Made by a program: the position numbers and the translations under genes. Of a stretch of 26,244 nt of DNA, positions 5,874-15,256 are shown in pieces. Origin of the DNA: Lachnoclostridium sp. UBA7215 (lineage in GTDB: Bacteria > Bacillota > Clostridia > Lachnospirales > Lachnospiraceae); assembly GCA_002490465.1 (NCBI GenBank), contig DKUB01000088.1, positions 2,210-28,453 on the forward strand. Direction: 5' to 3'. The stretch's first letter is position 1, and every line of letters starts with the position of its first letter. The notes under the pieces are model-generated. The model was not told where the DNA came from and did no database searches. It saw only the letters and a list, made by a program, of their open reading frames with translations.

Positions 5874-6877
5874 AATTATTTCGTAATAAGGATATTCAAA
5901 GAGAGCTTATTTTATTTGTAGTGGTGGGTGTGATATTAACAGGTGTCTCCGCGTTCTGGCTGGCGGAGGGAGCGGTATTTGTCTTTATTGCCGCATTTTT
6001 ATTCACGGCTCTGCATCTTCTGGCTTCTTACAAAAGATATAAGCGGATTGAGGGGCTTGCGGATGATGTGGCCCATTTTTTGCATGGCTTTACATCAATT
6101 TCCTTTTCAAAGGAAGAGGAGGGGGAGCTCGCTATTCTCGAGACAGAGATTGGGAAAATGGTGCAGAAGCTCCGCACACAGACCGAGCTTCTGCAAAAGG
6201 AGAAATCCCATCTTGCAGATTCTATTGCCGATATTTCCCACCAGCTGAGGACACCCCTTACGTCTTTAAACCTGATATTGACACATCTCAGAGCGCCTGA
6301 CCAGACGCCTGACAGAAGAAAACAGTATATAAGAGAGATGGAGGCGCTTCTGATTCATGTGGATTGGTTAATTGAAACGCTTTTAAAAATATCAAAGCTT
6401 GATGCCGGTATTGTCTCCATGCAGTCGGTTCCGATATCTGTCAATCAGCTTGTTGAGGAGGCCGCAGAGGTGCTTTTAATTCCTATGGAATTAAAGGGGC
6501 AGGAGCTGATTTGTGAAATAGCGGAGGGAACAACATTTCGGGGAGATTTTCCATGGATAAAAGAGGCTCTTATGAATGTTCTGAAAAACTGTATGGAGCA
6601 CACGCCGGAAAAGGGGGAAATTCATGTTACGGCTGTAGAAAATGCATTGTTTACGGAAATACGGATAAATGATAATGGTCCGGGAATTGATAAAGAGGAT
6701 TTGCCGCATTTATTTGAACGTTTTTACAAAGGGAAAATATCCTCGGAAAAAAGTGTTGGTATCGGCCTGGCTCTGGCAAGAAGTATTATCACCGGGCAGG
6801 GGGGTGTAATTACTGCCCATAACAGAAGGGCAGGCGGGGCTGAATTTGTGATTCGGTTTTATAAGTCAGTGCTTTGA
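5870..6877 (+). CDS. Intramembrane-sensing sensor histidine kinase
   Basis: A 335-residue membrane kinase. Two transmembrane helices (~12-30 and ~35-52) are joined by only a few residues, leaving no extracellular sensor. This is typical of intramembrane-sensing kinases that read the state of a partner ABC transporter. A HAMP-less cytoplasmic linker (~55-115) leads to the HisKA box with phospho-acceptor H124 in ISHQLRTPL. The HATPase domain follows with an N-box (LKNCMEH), INDNGPGID and GIGLALARS. It is coupled to the regulator gene by an ATGA overlap. The exporter starts 89 bases downstream, which supports one signalling and resistance unit. What the transporter senses cannot be read. Confidence 0.94.
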   Translation: MKLFRNKDIQRELILFVVVGVILTGVSAFWLAEGAVFVFIAAFLFTALHLLASYKRYKRIEGLADDVAHFLHGFTSISFSKEEEGELAILETEIGKMVQKLRTQTELLQKEKSHLADSIADISHQLRTPLTSLNLILTHLRAPDQTPDRRKQYIREMEALLIHVDWLIETLLKISKLDAGIVSMQSVPISVNQLVEEAAEVLLIPMELKGQELICEIAEGTTFRGDFPWIKEALMNVLKNCMEHTPEKGEIHVTAVENALFTEIRINDNGPGIDKEDLPHLFERFYKGKISSEKSVGIGLALARSIITGQGGVITAHNRRAGGAEFVIRFYKSVL

Positions 6878-6901
6878 AGGATTCCTCCAACATTACAAAA
6901 T

Positions 6902-6945
6902 TGTCACTTTCCTGTCATGGAGCTGTCACTTAGGTGTACTATGAT
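6902..6945 (+). promoter_or_regulatory. Phased TGTCA operator and -10 box of the ABC exporter
   Basis: TGTCA occurs at 6902-6906, 6913-6917 and 6924-6928, with a degenerate TGTAC at 6935-6939, each exactly 11 bases apart. A TATGAT -10 box follows at 6940-6945, and no -35 consensus is present. Tandem repeats on an 11-bp period that replace a -35 are the hallmark of sites bound by OmpR/PhoB-type regulators (the E. coli pho box has the same period and a CTGTCAT core). The response regulator two genes upstream is the natural candidate. Confidence 0.7.
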
Positions 6946-6966
6946 AAGGGCAAAGGAGGGATTCAA

Positions 6967-7650
6967 GTGGAAATATTAAAGGTACAAAATCTGAAAAAAA
7001 TCTATGGGAGTGGAACGAATCAGGTTGCGGCGCTGAACGGCGTTTCCTTTTCGGTCCAAAAGGGTGAGTTTGTAGCGATTATTGGCCCAAGCGGTTCGGG
7101 GAAATCGACATTGCTCCATATACTTGGCGGAGTTGACAGACCGACTTCCGGAAAAGTGTATATGGACGGACAGGATGTATATGCGCAGAAAGAGGAGCAG
7201 CTGGCGATATTCCGCAGGCGTCAGGTAGGGTTGATTTATCAGTTTTATAACCTGATTCCCATATTGAATGTGCAGGAAAATATGGTATTGCCAGTGCTGA
7301 TGGATGGGAGGAAAGTGGATAAGATGTATCTGCAGGAACTCATTCAAACGCTTGGATTAGAAGGGAGGGAGAAAAACCTTCCGAATCAGCTTTCCGGTGG
7401 GCAGCAGCAGCGCACTTCCATTGGCCGGGCGCTGATGACGTCCCCGGCAGTGGTTCTGGCGGATGAACCGACAGGAAACCTGGACTCGAGAAACAGCAAA
7501 GAAATTATGGAACTGCTGAAAATGTCGAACAAAAAATATAATCAGACACTTATTATGATAACGCACGATGAGAATATTGCGCTCCAGGCAGACCGCATTA
7601 TCAGTATAGAGGACGGTGTCATTGTAAGAGATGAGGTGGTTTCACCATGA
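6967..7650 (+). CDS. ABC transporter ATP-binding protein (LolD/MacB/BceA type)
   Basis: A 227-residue nucleotide-binding subunit that powers the FtsX-type permease encoded next. Walker A is GPSGSGKST (residues 40-48), the signature is LSGGQQQR, Walker B is VVLADEPTGNLD and the H-loop is MITHD. The YQFYNLIPILNVQENM segment after the Q-loop is typical of the MacB/LolD/BceA subfamily. The start is GTG 6967, set by AAAGGAGGG at 6952-6960; an in-frame ATG at 6934 lies inside the promoter and operator region. Its stop overlaps the permease start (ATGA at 7647). Expression is probably induced by the adjacent two-component system through the TGTCA repeats. Confidence 0.93.
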   Translation: MEILKVQNLKKIYGSGTNQVAALNGVSFSVQKGEFVAIIGPSGSGKSTLLHILGGVDRPTSGKVYMDGQDVYAQKEEQLAIFRRRQVGLIYQFYNLIPILNVQENMVLPVLMDGRKVDKMYLQELIQTLGLEGREKNLPNQLSGGQQQRTSIGRALMTSPAVVLADEPTGNLDSRNSKEIMELLKMSNKKYNQTLIMITHDENIALQADRIISIEDGVIVRDEVVSP

Positions 7651-10253
7651 ATATATTTTATAAGTTTACATGGCGTTCCCTCAAAGAGAACAAGACGCGT
7701 ACCATTGTCACCATTCTTGGAATCATGCTGTCCGTTTCCCTGATTACGGCTACATTGACGTCTGTTTCCAGTCTGTTTGAGTTTATGCGGAATGTAATGG
7801 GGGATGAGTATGGTACATGGCATTTGTGTGTGGATAATCTGACAGACGATAAGTTGGGTGAGATGAAAAAGGAGGACGGAGTAGACGAGTCGGCAGTAAT
7901 GTATAACATAGGGTATGCAAAATTGGAGAAAAGCTATGTTTCCGATAGGCCGTATCTGTATGTAGGCGCTTATGATGGTGATTTGGATGCGATTTGTAAC
8001 TTTTCAGTCAAAGAGGGGAGAATGCCGCAAAATTCATCCGAGCTCATATTGCCGTTGGATCTGGAAGAAAGCGGGGGCATCAAATACAATGTTGGAGATA
8101 CTCTGAACCTGGACCTGGGTGTCCGCACGGATAATGGCCATATGGTGTCAGAAATCTGGCGTTTTAATTCCTATTCAGGGGGAGAAGATGCCTCAGAACA
8201 GGAAAAATGGAAGAAAGTAAACACAAAAGCGTATACTGTGGTAGGTAAATACAGCTGTGGAATGTTTGAGGGAATAAGACTGGCTGGATTTACCGGTATT
8301 ACAAAAGCAGACGAGGCGATGCAGGCGAGGAGTGCAGCTTTTTTTGCCACGTTGGATAACACAGGGGGGATATTAAAAGAAAGTTTTTCAGAAGATTTTT
8401 ATAAAGCCCATCCGGGGTACGAAGGTAATGTAGTTATGGATGTCAATAGGAATTATCTGCAGGTTACAGATAATATGGGCGGTGAGTTAAAGGCAATGCT
8501 GATTGGCTTAATCACTATGCTTCTTCTTATCATTGCCTTTGGATCTATAGCACTTATTTATAATTCATTTTCTATATCCATCAATGAGAGGAAGAAGCAG
8601 TATGGCCTGCTGTCCTCCATAGGTGCTACGAAACGGCAGTTAAAAAAGAGTATGATATTTGAGGCTGTTGTTTTGAGTGCAATCGGGATACCTCTCGGAC
8701 TTCTCCTTGGCATTGGGGGAATCAGCACAACATTTTATTTGCTGCGGGATGTGTTCAGCCGTTTCCTTATCACAGGCAGCGGTATTTCTCTTGAGTTTTC
8801 AGCTTCGTTGGCAGCGATTGCCATTGCTGTAGTGGTAAGCTTTTTTACCATTCTTTTTTCGGCATGGATTCCAGCACGAAAAGCAGTAAAAGTATCAGCG
8901 ATTGAGGCTATTCGGCAAAACGATGAGATACTCGTAAAACCACGGAAACTTCGTACATCCGGATTGACGGAAAAACTATTCAAGCTAGAGGGTACGCTGG
9001 CTTTGAAAAATTTCCGGCGTAATAAACGCAGGTACCGGGCAACGATATTTTCCCTGTTTATGAGTATTGTCCTGTTTATATCTGCTACAAGTTTTTGCGA
9101 TTATATGGAATCGGCACTGGGGGAGGTACGTGATCATTATGATTCCGATATTGAGTACCGATGCGAGCGCGAGGATATGGATCAGGTATATGAGGCTCTT
9201 GGAACCGTAAAGGGTGTAAAAAGGTCTGTCCGTTATCTGGATAGCAGCATGGGGATGCTTGTGGTAAAGAGTGATAATTTGACAGAGGATGCAAAGAGAT
9301 ATCTTGCCTCCGAGACAGAGGGGGCGGATGGAGAAAGTGAGCTATCGTGTTTTTGCTTTTTTGTCAATGATGGGGACTATGCAAAATACCTGGAGGAAAA
9401 CGGGTACAGCAAAGAGAAGTATATGGATGCAAAAAATCCGAAAGCGCTTGTCTACAATAGCAGTACGCAGTATGACAGTGCCGAGAAAAAATATGTAATC
9501 TTTTCAATACTGAAAAAGACAGACATGTCGGCGGCAATTCATGTAGAGGGTGCGAGGCAGGAGATTGAGCTGGGTTCGTTTTGTGAGGAAGTGCCATTTG
9601 GAACAAAAGGATATACAGGAGGTACGCCGCTATTGTACTACCCAATGTCCGCATTGCCTAAGTATGAGAAATTATTTTCCGGAAAAGAGGACGGCGAATC
9701 ATATCTCACGGCAAATATTGCGTTTGGGGCAGAGGACCCGGATGCCTGTGCTTTGAGTATGAAGAAAGTGCTTGAGGCGCGGGAAATGGATATTAATGGT
9801 CTCTATAATGTATATGCGTCACAGCAGAGCAGTATTGCCCTGATGACAGTAATCCGGGTATTCTCGAATGGCTTTATTATCCTGATTCTGCTGATTGCAC
9901 TGGCGAATGTATTTAATACCATTGCAACCGGAATTATGCTTCGGAGGAGAGAATTTGCCATGCTGCGCTCTATCGGTATGACGCATAAAGGGTTTCGGCG
10001 TATGATGAATTTTGAGTGTCTTATGTATGGAGGAAAGGGTATCCTTTATGGATTGCCGGTCGCTATTCTTGCTACTTATGGAATTTACCGGGCGATCCGG
10101 GAGAGCATTATTGTTTCGTTCTATGTTCCATGGTATGGGGTGGCGATTGCGATCGGAAGCGTTTTCCTTGTAGTATTTGCCACGATGATTTATTCGGTAC
10201 ACAAAGTAAATAAAGAAAATGTTGTAGATGTTTTAAAAGAAGATACCTTTTAA
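7647..10253 (+). CDS. Large FtsX/MacB-type ABC transporter permease
   Basis: An 868-residue membrane protein with two repeats of the FtsX layout. TM1 (~19-42) is followed by an extracellular MacB_PCD-like domain (~45-275) and three helices (~281-306, ~340-365, ~387-412). A second set then has a helix at ~462-483, another extracellular domain (~490-730) and three helices (~735-760, ~797-818, ~828-852). Each repeat carries the coupling segment seen in this family (ERKKQYGLLSSIGATKRQ and RREFAMLRSIGMTHKGFRRM). It should work by mechanotransmission rather than classical transport, expelling or removing envelope-targeting molecules. With the upstream ATPase and two-component genes it resembles antimicrobial-peptide detoxification modules. 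It is longer than BceB and has two external domains, so the substrate may differ. Confidence 0.9.
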   Translation: MNIFYKFTWRSLKENKTRTIVTILGIMLSVSLITATLTSVSSLFEFMRNVMGDEYGTWHLCVDNLTDDKLGEMKKEDGVDESAVMYNIGYAKLEKSYVSDRPYLYVGAYDGDLDAICNFSVKEGRMPQNSSELILPLDLEESGGIKYNVGDTLNLDLGVRTDNGHMVSEIWRFNSYSGGEDASEQEKWKKVNTKAYTVVGKYSCGMFEGIRLAGFTGITKADEAMQARSAAFFATLDNTGGILKESFSEDFYKAHPGYEGNVVMDVNRNYLQVTDNMGGELKAMLIGLITMLLLIIAFGSIALIYNSFSISINERKKQYGLLSSIGATKRQLKKSMIFEAVVLSAIGIPLGLLLGIGGISTTFYLLRDVFSRFLITGSGISLEFSASLAAIAIAVVVSFFTILFSAWIPARKAVKVSAIEAIRQNDEILVKPRKLRTSGLTEKLFKLEGTLALKNFRRNKRRYRATIFSLFMSIVLFISATSFCDYMESALGEVRDHYDSDIEYRCEREDMDQVYEALGTVKGVKRSVRYLDSSMGMLVVKSDNLTEDAKRYLASETEGADGESELSCFCFFVNDGDYAKYLEENGYSKEKYMDAKNPKALVYNSSTQYDSAEKKYVIFSILKKTDMSAAIHVEGARQEIELGSFCEEVPFGTKGYTGGTPLLYYPMSALPKYEKLFSGKEDGESYLTANIAFGAEDPDACALSMKKVLEAREMDINGLYNVYASQQSSIALMTVIRVFSNGFIILILLIALANVFNTIATGIMLRRREFAMLRSIGMTHKGFRRMMNFECLMYGGKGILYGLPVAILATYGIYRAIRESIIVSFYVPWYGVAIAIGSVFLVVFATMIYSVHKVNKENVVDVLKEDTF

Positions 10254-10324
10254 CTGAAATTACAAGTACGGTAAATTGTGACCAAAAAATCACAGAATCA
10301 GGGCAGCTTTGCAGAGATGTTATA

Positions 10325-10353
10325 TTGATTTTTTTAACCTCGGGTGTTAGAAT
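10325..10353 (+). promoter_or_regulatory. Promoter of the RND exporter
   Basis: TTGATT (10325-10330) and TAGAAT (10348-10353) are 17 bases apart, 45 bases before the GTG start at 10399. The gene is thus probably transcribed apart from the ABC exporter. No clear terminator lies between the two. Confidence 0.5.
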
Positions 10354-10398
10354 GAGTAGGCAAACTTAGTAGACTATTCAAATAAAGGAGAACATATC

Positions 10399-13300
10399 GT
10401 GTTATCAAAACTCAGTGTAAGGCGTCCTTTTACCGTATTTGTAGCAGTTGTAATAGTGCTTGTATTAGGCGTATTGTCTTTTCAGAATATGAGTATGGAC
10501 TTTTTGCCCAGCATGGAATTTCCATATGCTATTGTTATGACAACCTATCCGGGGGCAAGTCCGGAGGAGGTTGAGCGGGCAGTTACAGAGCCGGTGGAGC
10601 AGGCAATGTCCCGCATTAATAATGTAAAAACGGTTCAGTCCATGTCCAATAATAATATGTCAGTTGTTGTTATGGAATTTAATGACGGAACAGATATGGG
10701 CTCTACGACTGTAGATATGAGAGAGAGCCTGGATCAGGTTACCGCTCAGTGGGATGATGCCATTGGTAATCCTACGATTATGAAGCTCAATCCGGATATG
10801 ATGCCGATTATGGTAGCGGCAATTGATTATGAAGGATTAGAGAGTACAGAGGTAACGAAAAAGGCAGAGCAGGATATTATACCGGAGGTGGAGAGTGTAA
10901 ACGGTGTGGCCTCGGTAAATGAGTCCGGTGGTGTGGAGAAAAAGGTCGAGGTTATTATCCAGCAGGATAAAATTGACAAAATGAACGAGAAAGTCCAGGA
11001 TGCTATTGATGGAAAGCTCTCGGACGCCAGCAAAAAGCTGGAAAAGGGAGATAAAAAGCTGAAAGACGGCAAGAGCCAGCTGGACTCCAAAAAGGAAGAG
11101 GCAGCAGAGAAGATTGCCAAGGGAGAGACAAAGCTCAATAATGCCACAGATAAAATTAAAGATGGCCTTAAAACAATTAATGAGAACATAAAAAAAGTAA
11201 AAGAGCAGAGAAAGACCCTTAATAAAAGTGAGAAGCAGTTAAAGGCCGGGAAGGCACAGATTGCATCAAGCAAAACGAAACTTCAGGGGACAATTTCCAA
11301 TTTAAAGACAACAAAAAATCAACTGGAGACATTAAAATCCTCTCTGGATAAGCTTGTCACTCAGGAATCCGCCCTTCAGGCACAGATTGATGCCCTTGGG
11401 GGAAATGCCCCGGCAGAGCTGAAAACTTCGCTGAGTGCAATTCAGGCGCAGTTAAAGGTATTGCGGGAGACGTTAAAGACCATGGGGATTGAGGAAAAGG
11501 ATCTCCCGGATAAGATAAAAGAGGTGCAGGCTGGCCTGACACAGGCAGAGTCCGGTCTCACGGAACTGCAAAAACAGGAAACAACTCTGAAAAAAAATGA
11601 AACAAAGATAAAGACTGCTAAGAAGAAGATCGCAAGTGGTTTGAAACAGCTGGAAACAGCAAAAGAAAAGTTAAAGAAGGGCAAGATTTCAACGACAGAA
11701 GCGCTGGAGGAATTAAATAAGCAAAAAATTCTTTCCAGTATTGAAATCAGTGTGGCTGAGGCTCAGATGAACAGCGGCTCGGAAAAAATGACAGAGGCCA
11801 AAAAGGAGCTGAAGACAGCCAAAAAGACAACAAAAGAAAATGCGCAGCTGGATAAAATTATCACAAAGGAAATGGTGGAAAATATTTTAAAGGCGCAGAA
11901 CTTTGATATGCCTTCCGGCTATGTGACAGAAGAGGATGCCTCCTATCTGGTACGCATTGGTGATAAAATCGAGTCTGTGGAGAATATACAGGATTTAGTG
12001 ATCTGTGATATGGATTTGGACGGCCTCGACCCCATTACATTAAGTGATGTTGCCGATGTGGCAGAGACAAATAATTCGGCGGATGTCTATACGGTAGTAA
12101 ACGGCAATCCGGCGGTGCTTTTGACACTGCAGAAACAATCCGGTTATTCTACCGGTGATGTGACGGGAGATTTGGAGGATAAATTTGAACAGCTTCAGGA
12201 AAACAATGAGGGGCTGAGCGTCTCTGTATTAATGAATCAGGGAGTATATATTGACCTCGTAGTGGATGCGGTATTGCAGAATTTATTAGTAGGTGCTGTA
12301 CTGGCTATTTTGATTTTGTTGTTTTTCCTGCGGGATATCCGTCCGACGATTATTGTGGCGTGCTCCATTCCGCTCAGCGTTGTGGCAGCTATTGTGGCAA
12401 TGTACTTTAGCGGGGTGACATTAAATATTATTTCTCTTTCCGGTCTGGCACTCGGTGTCGGAATGCTGGTAGATAATTCCGTCGTGGCCATAGAAAATAT
12501 TTTCCGTCTGCGAAAGGAAGGAGCCTCTGCGCAAAAGGCAGCAGTGGAGGGTGCTAAACAGGTGGGAGGAGCGATTGTTGCTTCTACATTGACGACGGTA
12601 TGTGTATTTGCCCCTATTATTTTTACAGAGGGTATAACAAAACAGCTTTTTGTTGACCTTGCACTGACTCTTGCCTATACGCTTGGAGCCAGCCTGTTAG
12701 TTGCCCTGACGCTGGTACCGGCTATGTCTGCAGGTATGGTGAAACGTGTCAGTGATAAAGAGTCCAAAGTGCTGGCAGCGTTACAGAATGGATACGGTAA
12801 AATTCTTTCCAGAATACTGCGTTTCAAGCTGCTTGTTTTTCTTGGAAGCATTGTATTTTTAGTAGTGTTTGCCGCCCTTGCGATTCGCAATGGAATGTCC
12901 ATGATGCCGGATATGGAAAGTACCCAGATGACACTCACGCTGACCATGGATGATGAAAAGGAATTTGATGAAGTAAAGGATTTATCCAATCAGGTTATAA
13001 AAGCAGTGAAGGAAATATCGGATGTGGAGAGTATTGGCGCCTATGCAGGCAGCGGTTCCGGTATGTCGATGCTGACTGGTGGGGGAAGCGGCAACACCGT
13101 TAGTATGTATGCCATTCTTAAGGAAGACCGTGAGTTTAATAATGATGAGTTAAAAACACAGATTGAGGAAAAGACAAAAGGCATTGACTGTGAGGTGTCA
13201 GTAGATGCTTCCGCCATGGATATGAGTGCTCTGATGGGGCAGGGGATTCAGATTAATATATATGGAAGAAGCTTAGATAAGCTCCAGAGCATATCAGAAG

Positions 13301-14343
13301 AGGTGATGGAACACTTAAAGGATGTAGACGGGTTAGAGGATATCACGAACGGCCTGGAGGATGCGGGAGAAGAGTTCCGTATATCGGTTGATAAGGCAAA
13401 GGCAATGAAATATACATTGACAGTGGCACAGGTGTATCAGCAGATTTACGCAAAACTGAAAGATGCCTCATCAGCTTCCACGGTATCGACAGACACAGAT
13501 GATCTGGGTGTTTATGTATCTTCCTCGGCAGATGAGAAACTGACGCGCAAAGATATCCGTAATATGAAATTAGAATACACCGATACGGAAACGCAAAAGA
13601 CGAAAAAGGTCAAGCTAAGTAAAATTGCGGAATTTAGTACGGCAGATTCCCCCAATTCGATTACCAGGGAGGGACAGAGACGTTTTCTGACTGTGCAGGC
13701 AGCGATACAGGAAGGCAAAATAGTCAGCAATGTCAGTGCAGATGTAAAGAAAGCCCTTGCAGATTATGAAGTGCCTGCGGGGTATGAGATCTCTTATGAG
13801 GGAGAAGATGCTTCAACCGAAGAGGCAATGGGGCAGGTGCTTTTGATGATGGTTCTGGGTATTGTACTGATGTATCTGATTATGGTAGCGCAGTTCCAGT
13901 CTCTGCTGTCACCGTTTATTATTCTCTTTACGATTCCGCTCGCCTTTACCGGAGGTTTCATGGGACTGTGGATATCGGGCAGTGATGTGAGTGTCATTGC
14001 CATGATTGGATTTGTTATGCTTGCAGGAATTATTGTTAATAACGGTATTGTGCTTGTAGATTACATTAATCAGCTGCGCCGGAGCGGTTCTGAGAAAAGG
14101 GTGGCAATCGTTGAGGCAGGAAGAACGCGTTTAAGACCTATTTTAATGACCGCCCTGACAACGGTGCTGGGGTTGCTTCCTATGGTTGCCGGAAACAGTA
14201 TGGGAACGGATATGACAAGGCCAATGGCGATTGTTACGATTGGTGGTCTGATTTATGGAACGATACTTACACTGTTTGTTGTGCCGTGTCTGTATGATTT
14301 AATGAACCGGAATAAAGATATAACGGAACACTTTGATGACTGA
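10399..14343 (+). CDS. RND-family (HAE1/AcrB-like) exporter with coiled-coil insertion
   Basis: A 1314-residue proton-driven RND transporter (ACR_tran family), longer than the ~1050 residues usual for SwrC/AcrB-type proteins. TM1 is at ~11-29, and the first porter loop contains FPYAIVMTTYPGASPEEVER. Residues ~197-489 are an inserted Lys/Glu/Leu-rich coiled coil that interrupts the porter domain, which resumes with QNFDMPSGYVTEEDASYLVR. TM2-6 start at ~627. The TM4 relay reads GMLVDNSVVAIEN with D692, the second AcrB aspartate being N693. The second porter loop and TM7-12 follow, with a GTILTLFVVPCLYD end. GTG 10399 is supported by AAAGGAG at 10384-10390. No membrane-fusion or outer-membrane partner is nearby, as expected for a monoderm. 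Substrate is unknown: SwrC relatives export lipopeptides, other members drugs. Confidence 0.92.
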   Translation: MLSKLSVRRPFTVFVAVVIVLVLGVLSFQNMSMDFLPSMEFPYAIVMTTYPGASPEEVERAVTEPVEQAMSRINNVKTVQSMSNNNMSVVVMEFNDGTDMGSTTVDMRESLDQVTAQWDDAIGNPTIMKLNPDMMPIMVAAIDYEGLESTEVTKKAEQDIIPEVESVNGVASVNESGGVEKKVEVIIQQDKIDKMNEKVQDAIDGKLSDASKKLEKGDKKLKDGKSQLDSKKEEAAEKIAKGETKLNNATDKIKDGLKTINENIKKVKEQRKTLNKSEKQLKAGKAQIASSKTKLQGTISNLKTTKNQLETLKSSLDKLVTQESALQAQIDALGGNAPAELKTSLSAIQAQLKVLRETLKTMGIEEKDLPDKIKEVQAGLTQAESGLTELQKQETTLKKNETKIKTAKKKIASGLKQLETAKEKLKKGKISTTEALEELNKQKILSSIEISVAEAQMNSGSEKMTEAKKELKTAKKTTKENAQLDKIITKEMVENILKAQNFDMPSGYVTEEDASYLVRIGDKIESVENIQDLVICDMDLDGLDPITLSDVADVAETNNSADVYTVVNGNPAVLLTLQKQSGYSTGDVTGDLEDKFEQLQENNEGLSVSVLMNQGVYIDLVVDAVLQNLLVGAVLAILILLFFLRDIRPTIIVACSIPLSVVAAIVAMYFSGVTLNIISLSGLALGVGMLVDNSVVAIENIFRLRKEGASAQKAAVEGAKQVGGAIVASTLTTVCVFAPIIFTEGITKQLFVDLALTLAYTLGASLLVALTLVPAMSAGMVKRVSDKESKVLAALQNGYGKILSRILRFKLLVFLGSIVFLVVFAALAIRNGMSMMPDMESTQMTLTLTMDDEKEFDEVKDLSNQVIKAVKEISDVESIGAYAGSGSGMSMLTGGGSGNTVSMYAILKEDREFNNDELKTQIEEKTKGIDCEVSVDASAMDMSALMGQGIQINIYGRSLDKLQSISEEVMEHLKDVDGLEDITNGLEDAGEEFRISVDKAKAMKYTLTVAQVYQQIYAKLKDASSASTVSTDTDDLGVYVSSSADEKLTRKDIRNMKLEYTDTETQKTKKVKLSKIAEFSTADSPNSITREGQRRFLTVQAAIQEGKIVSNVSADVKKALADYEVPAGYEISYEGEDASTEEAMGQVLLMMVLGIVLMYLIMVAQFQSLLSPFIILFTIPLAFTGGFMGLWISGSDVSVIAMIGFVMLAGIIVNNGIVLVDYINQLRRSGSEKRVAIVEAGRTRLRPILMTALTTVLGLLPMVAGNSMGTDMTRPMAIVTIGGLIYGTILTLFVVPCLYDLMNRNKDITEHFDD

Positions 14344-14387
14344 TGCGGAGCAGCAGTATTTGTGATGAATAATGAGGGAGGACGCTT

Positions 14388-15200
14388 ATGCCTGATGTAA
14401 ATGCCCCTATTGGTGTTTTTGATTCCGGAGTTGGGGGATTGACGGTTGCAAAGGAAATTATGCGGCAGCTGCCGGGAGAGAGCCTTGTGTATTTTGGAGA
14501 TACAGCCCGGGTGCCTTATGGAAGCAAATCCGGTCAAACTGTATGCAAGTACAGTCGGCAAATTGTAAATTTTCTTTTGACTAAACAGGTGAAAGCAATT
14601 GTGATTGCCTGCAATACCGCCAGCGCTCTTGCAAGGGAAGAGCTGGAGGAGATGGTAAATATCCCGGTTGTGGATGTTGTGCGGCCCGGAGCAAAGATGG
14701 CAGCTGATGATACAAAGAATAATAATATTGGTATTATTGGGACAGAGAGTACTGTAAAAAGTGGTATATATGAGCAGTTTCTTCATCAGATTAATCCGGA
14801 AATAACGGTGGTCAGTAAAGCTTGTCCGCTGTTTGTGCCGCTGGTTGAGGAGGGGCTTTTGGAAGACCGTGTGACGGAGGATATTGTAAGCCGTTATCTT
14901 CATGACATGAAAGAGTACCGGATTGATACCCTTGTATTAGGGTGTACACATTATCCGCTGCTGAGGGGAGTAATTGGCAGGGAAATGGGTGAGGACGTAA
15001 GATTAATAAACCCCGCTTATGAAACAGCAAAATCATTGAAAGAACTTTTGAAAAAGGAGAATTTGCTTGCATCGGGAAGGGCAGGGCGCACACATGCTTA
15101 TTATGTCAGCGACGGTGTGGAGAGGTTTGTGGCTTTTGCAGATTCTGTACTTCCGTGCCGGGTCGGAAATGCGCAGGTAGTAGATATTGAGGCATATTAA
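14388..15200 (+). CDS. murI: Glutamate racemase
   Basis: A 270-residue cytoplasmic enzyme that interconverts L- and D-glutamate, supplying D-Glu for peptidoglycan precursors. The signatures are GVFDSGVGGLTV near the N terminus, FGDTARVPYGSKS, the first catalytic cysteine C75 in IACNTASA and the second C186 in LGCTHYPLL. Length is normal for the family. ATG 14388 follows GGGAGG. It begins 45 bases after the RND exporter without a visible terminator, so read-through from that gene is likely. Together with the downstream M23 peptidase and MurE it gives this stretch a cell-wall theme. Confidence 0.96.
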   Translation: MPDVNAPIGVFDSGVGGLTVAKEIMRQLPGESLVYFGDTARVPYGSKSGQTVCKYSRQIVNFLLTKQVKAIVIACNTASALAREELEEMVNIPVVDVVRPGAKMAADDTKNNNIGIIGTESTVKSGIYEQFLHQINPEITVVSKACPLFVPLVEEGLLEDRVTEDIVSRYLHDMKEYRIDTLVLGCTHYPLLRGVIGREMGEDVRLINPAYETAKSLKELLKKENLLASGRAGRTHAYYVSDGVERFVAFADSVLPCRVGNAQVVDIEAY

Positions 15201-15256
15201 ATAAGAAATTGATAAAAGCATAGCTAAAAAAACTTTGGCATAGGATAGGGCAGGGG

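Noticed and set aside
10277..10294. TGTGA/TCACA inverted repeat after the ABC permease
   Set aside because: A five-base stem with no following T run; neither a terminator nor a proven operator, and CRP-like control is not expected from this evidence.
10987..11865. Repetitive lysine-rich coding segment as a DNA repeat array
   Set aside because: The periodicity is at protein level (coiled coil); codons vary and no exact DNA repeat unit is present.
14253..14903. A 216-codon open frame on the minus strand
   Set aside because: It lies antisense to the end of the RND gene and to murI, has no recognisable domain and is rich in residues typical of frame shadows. The plus-strand genes are certain.
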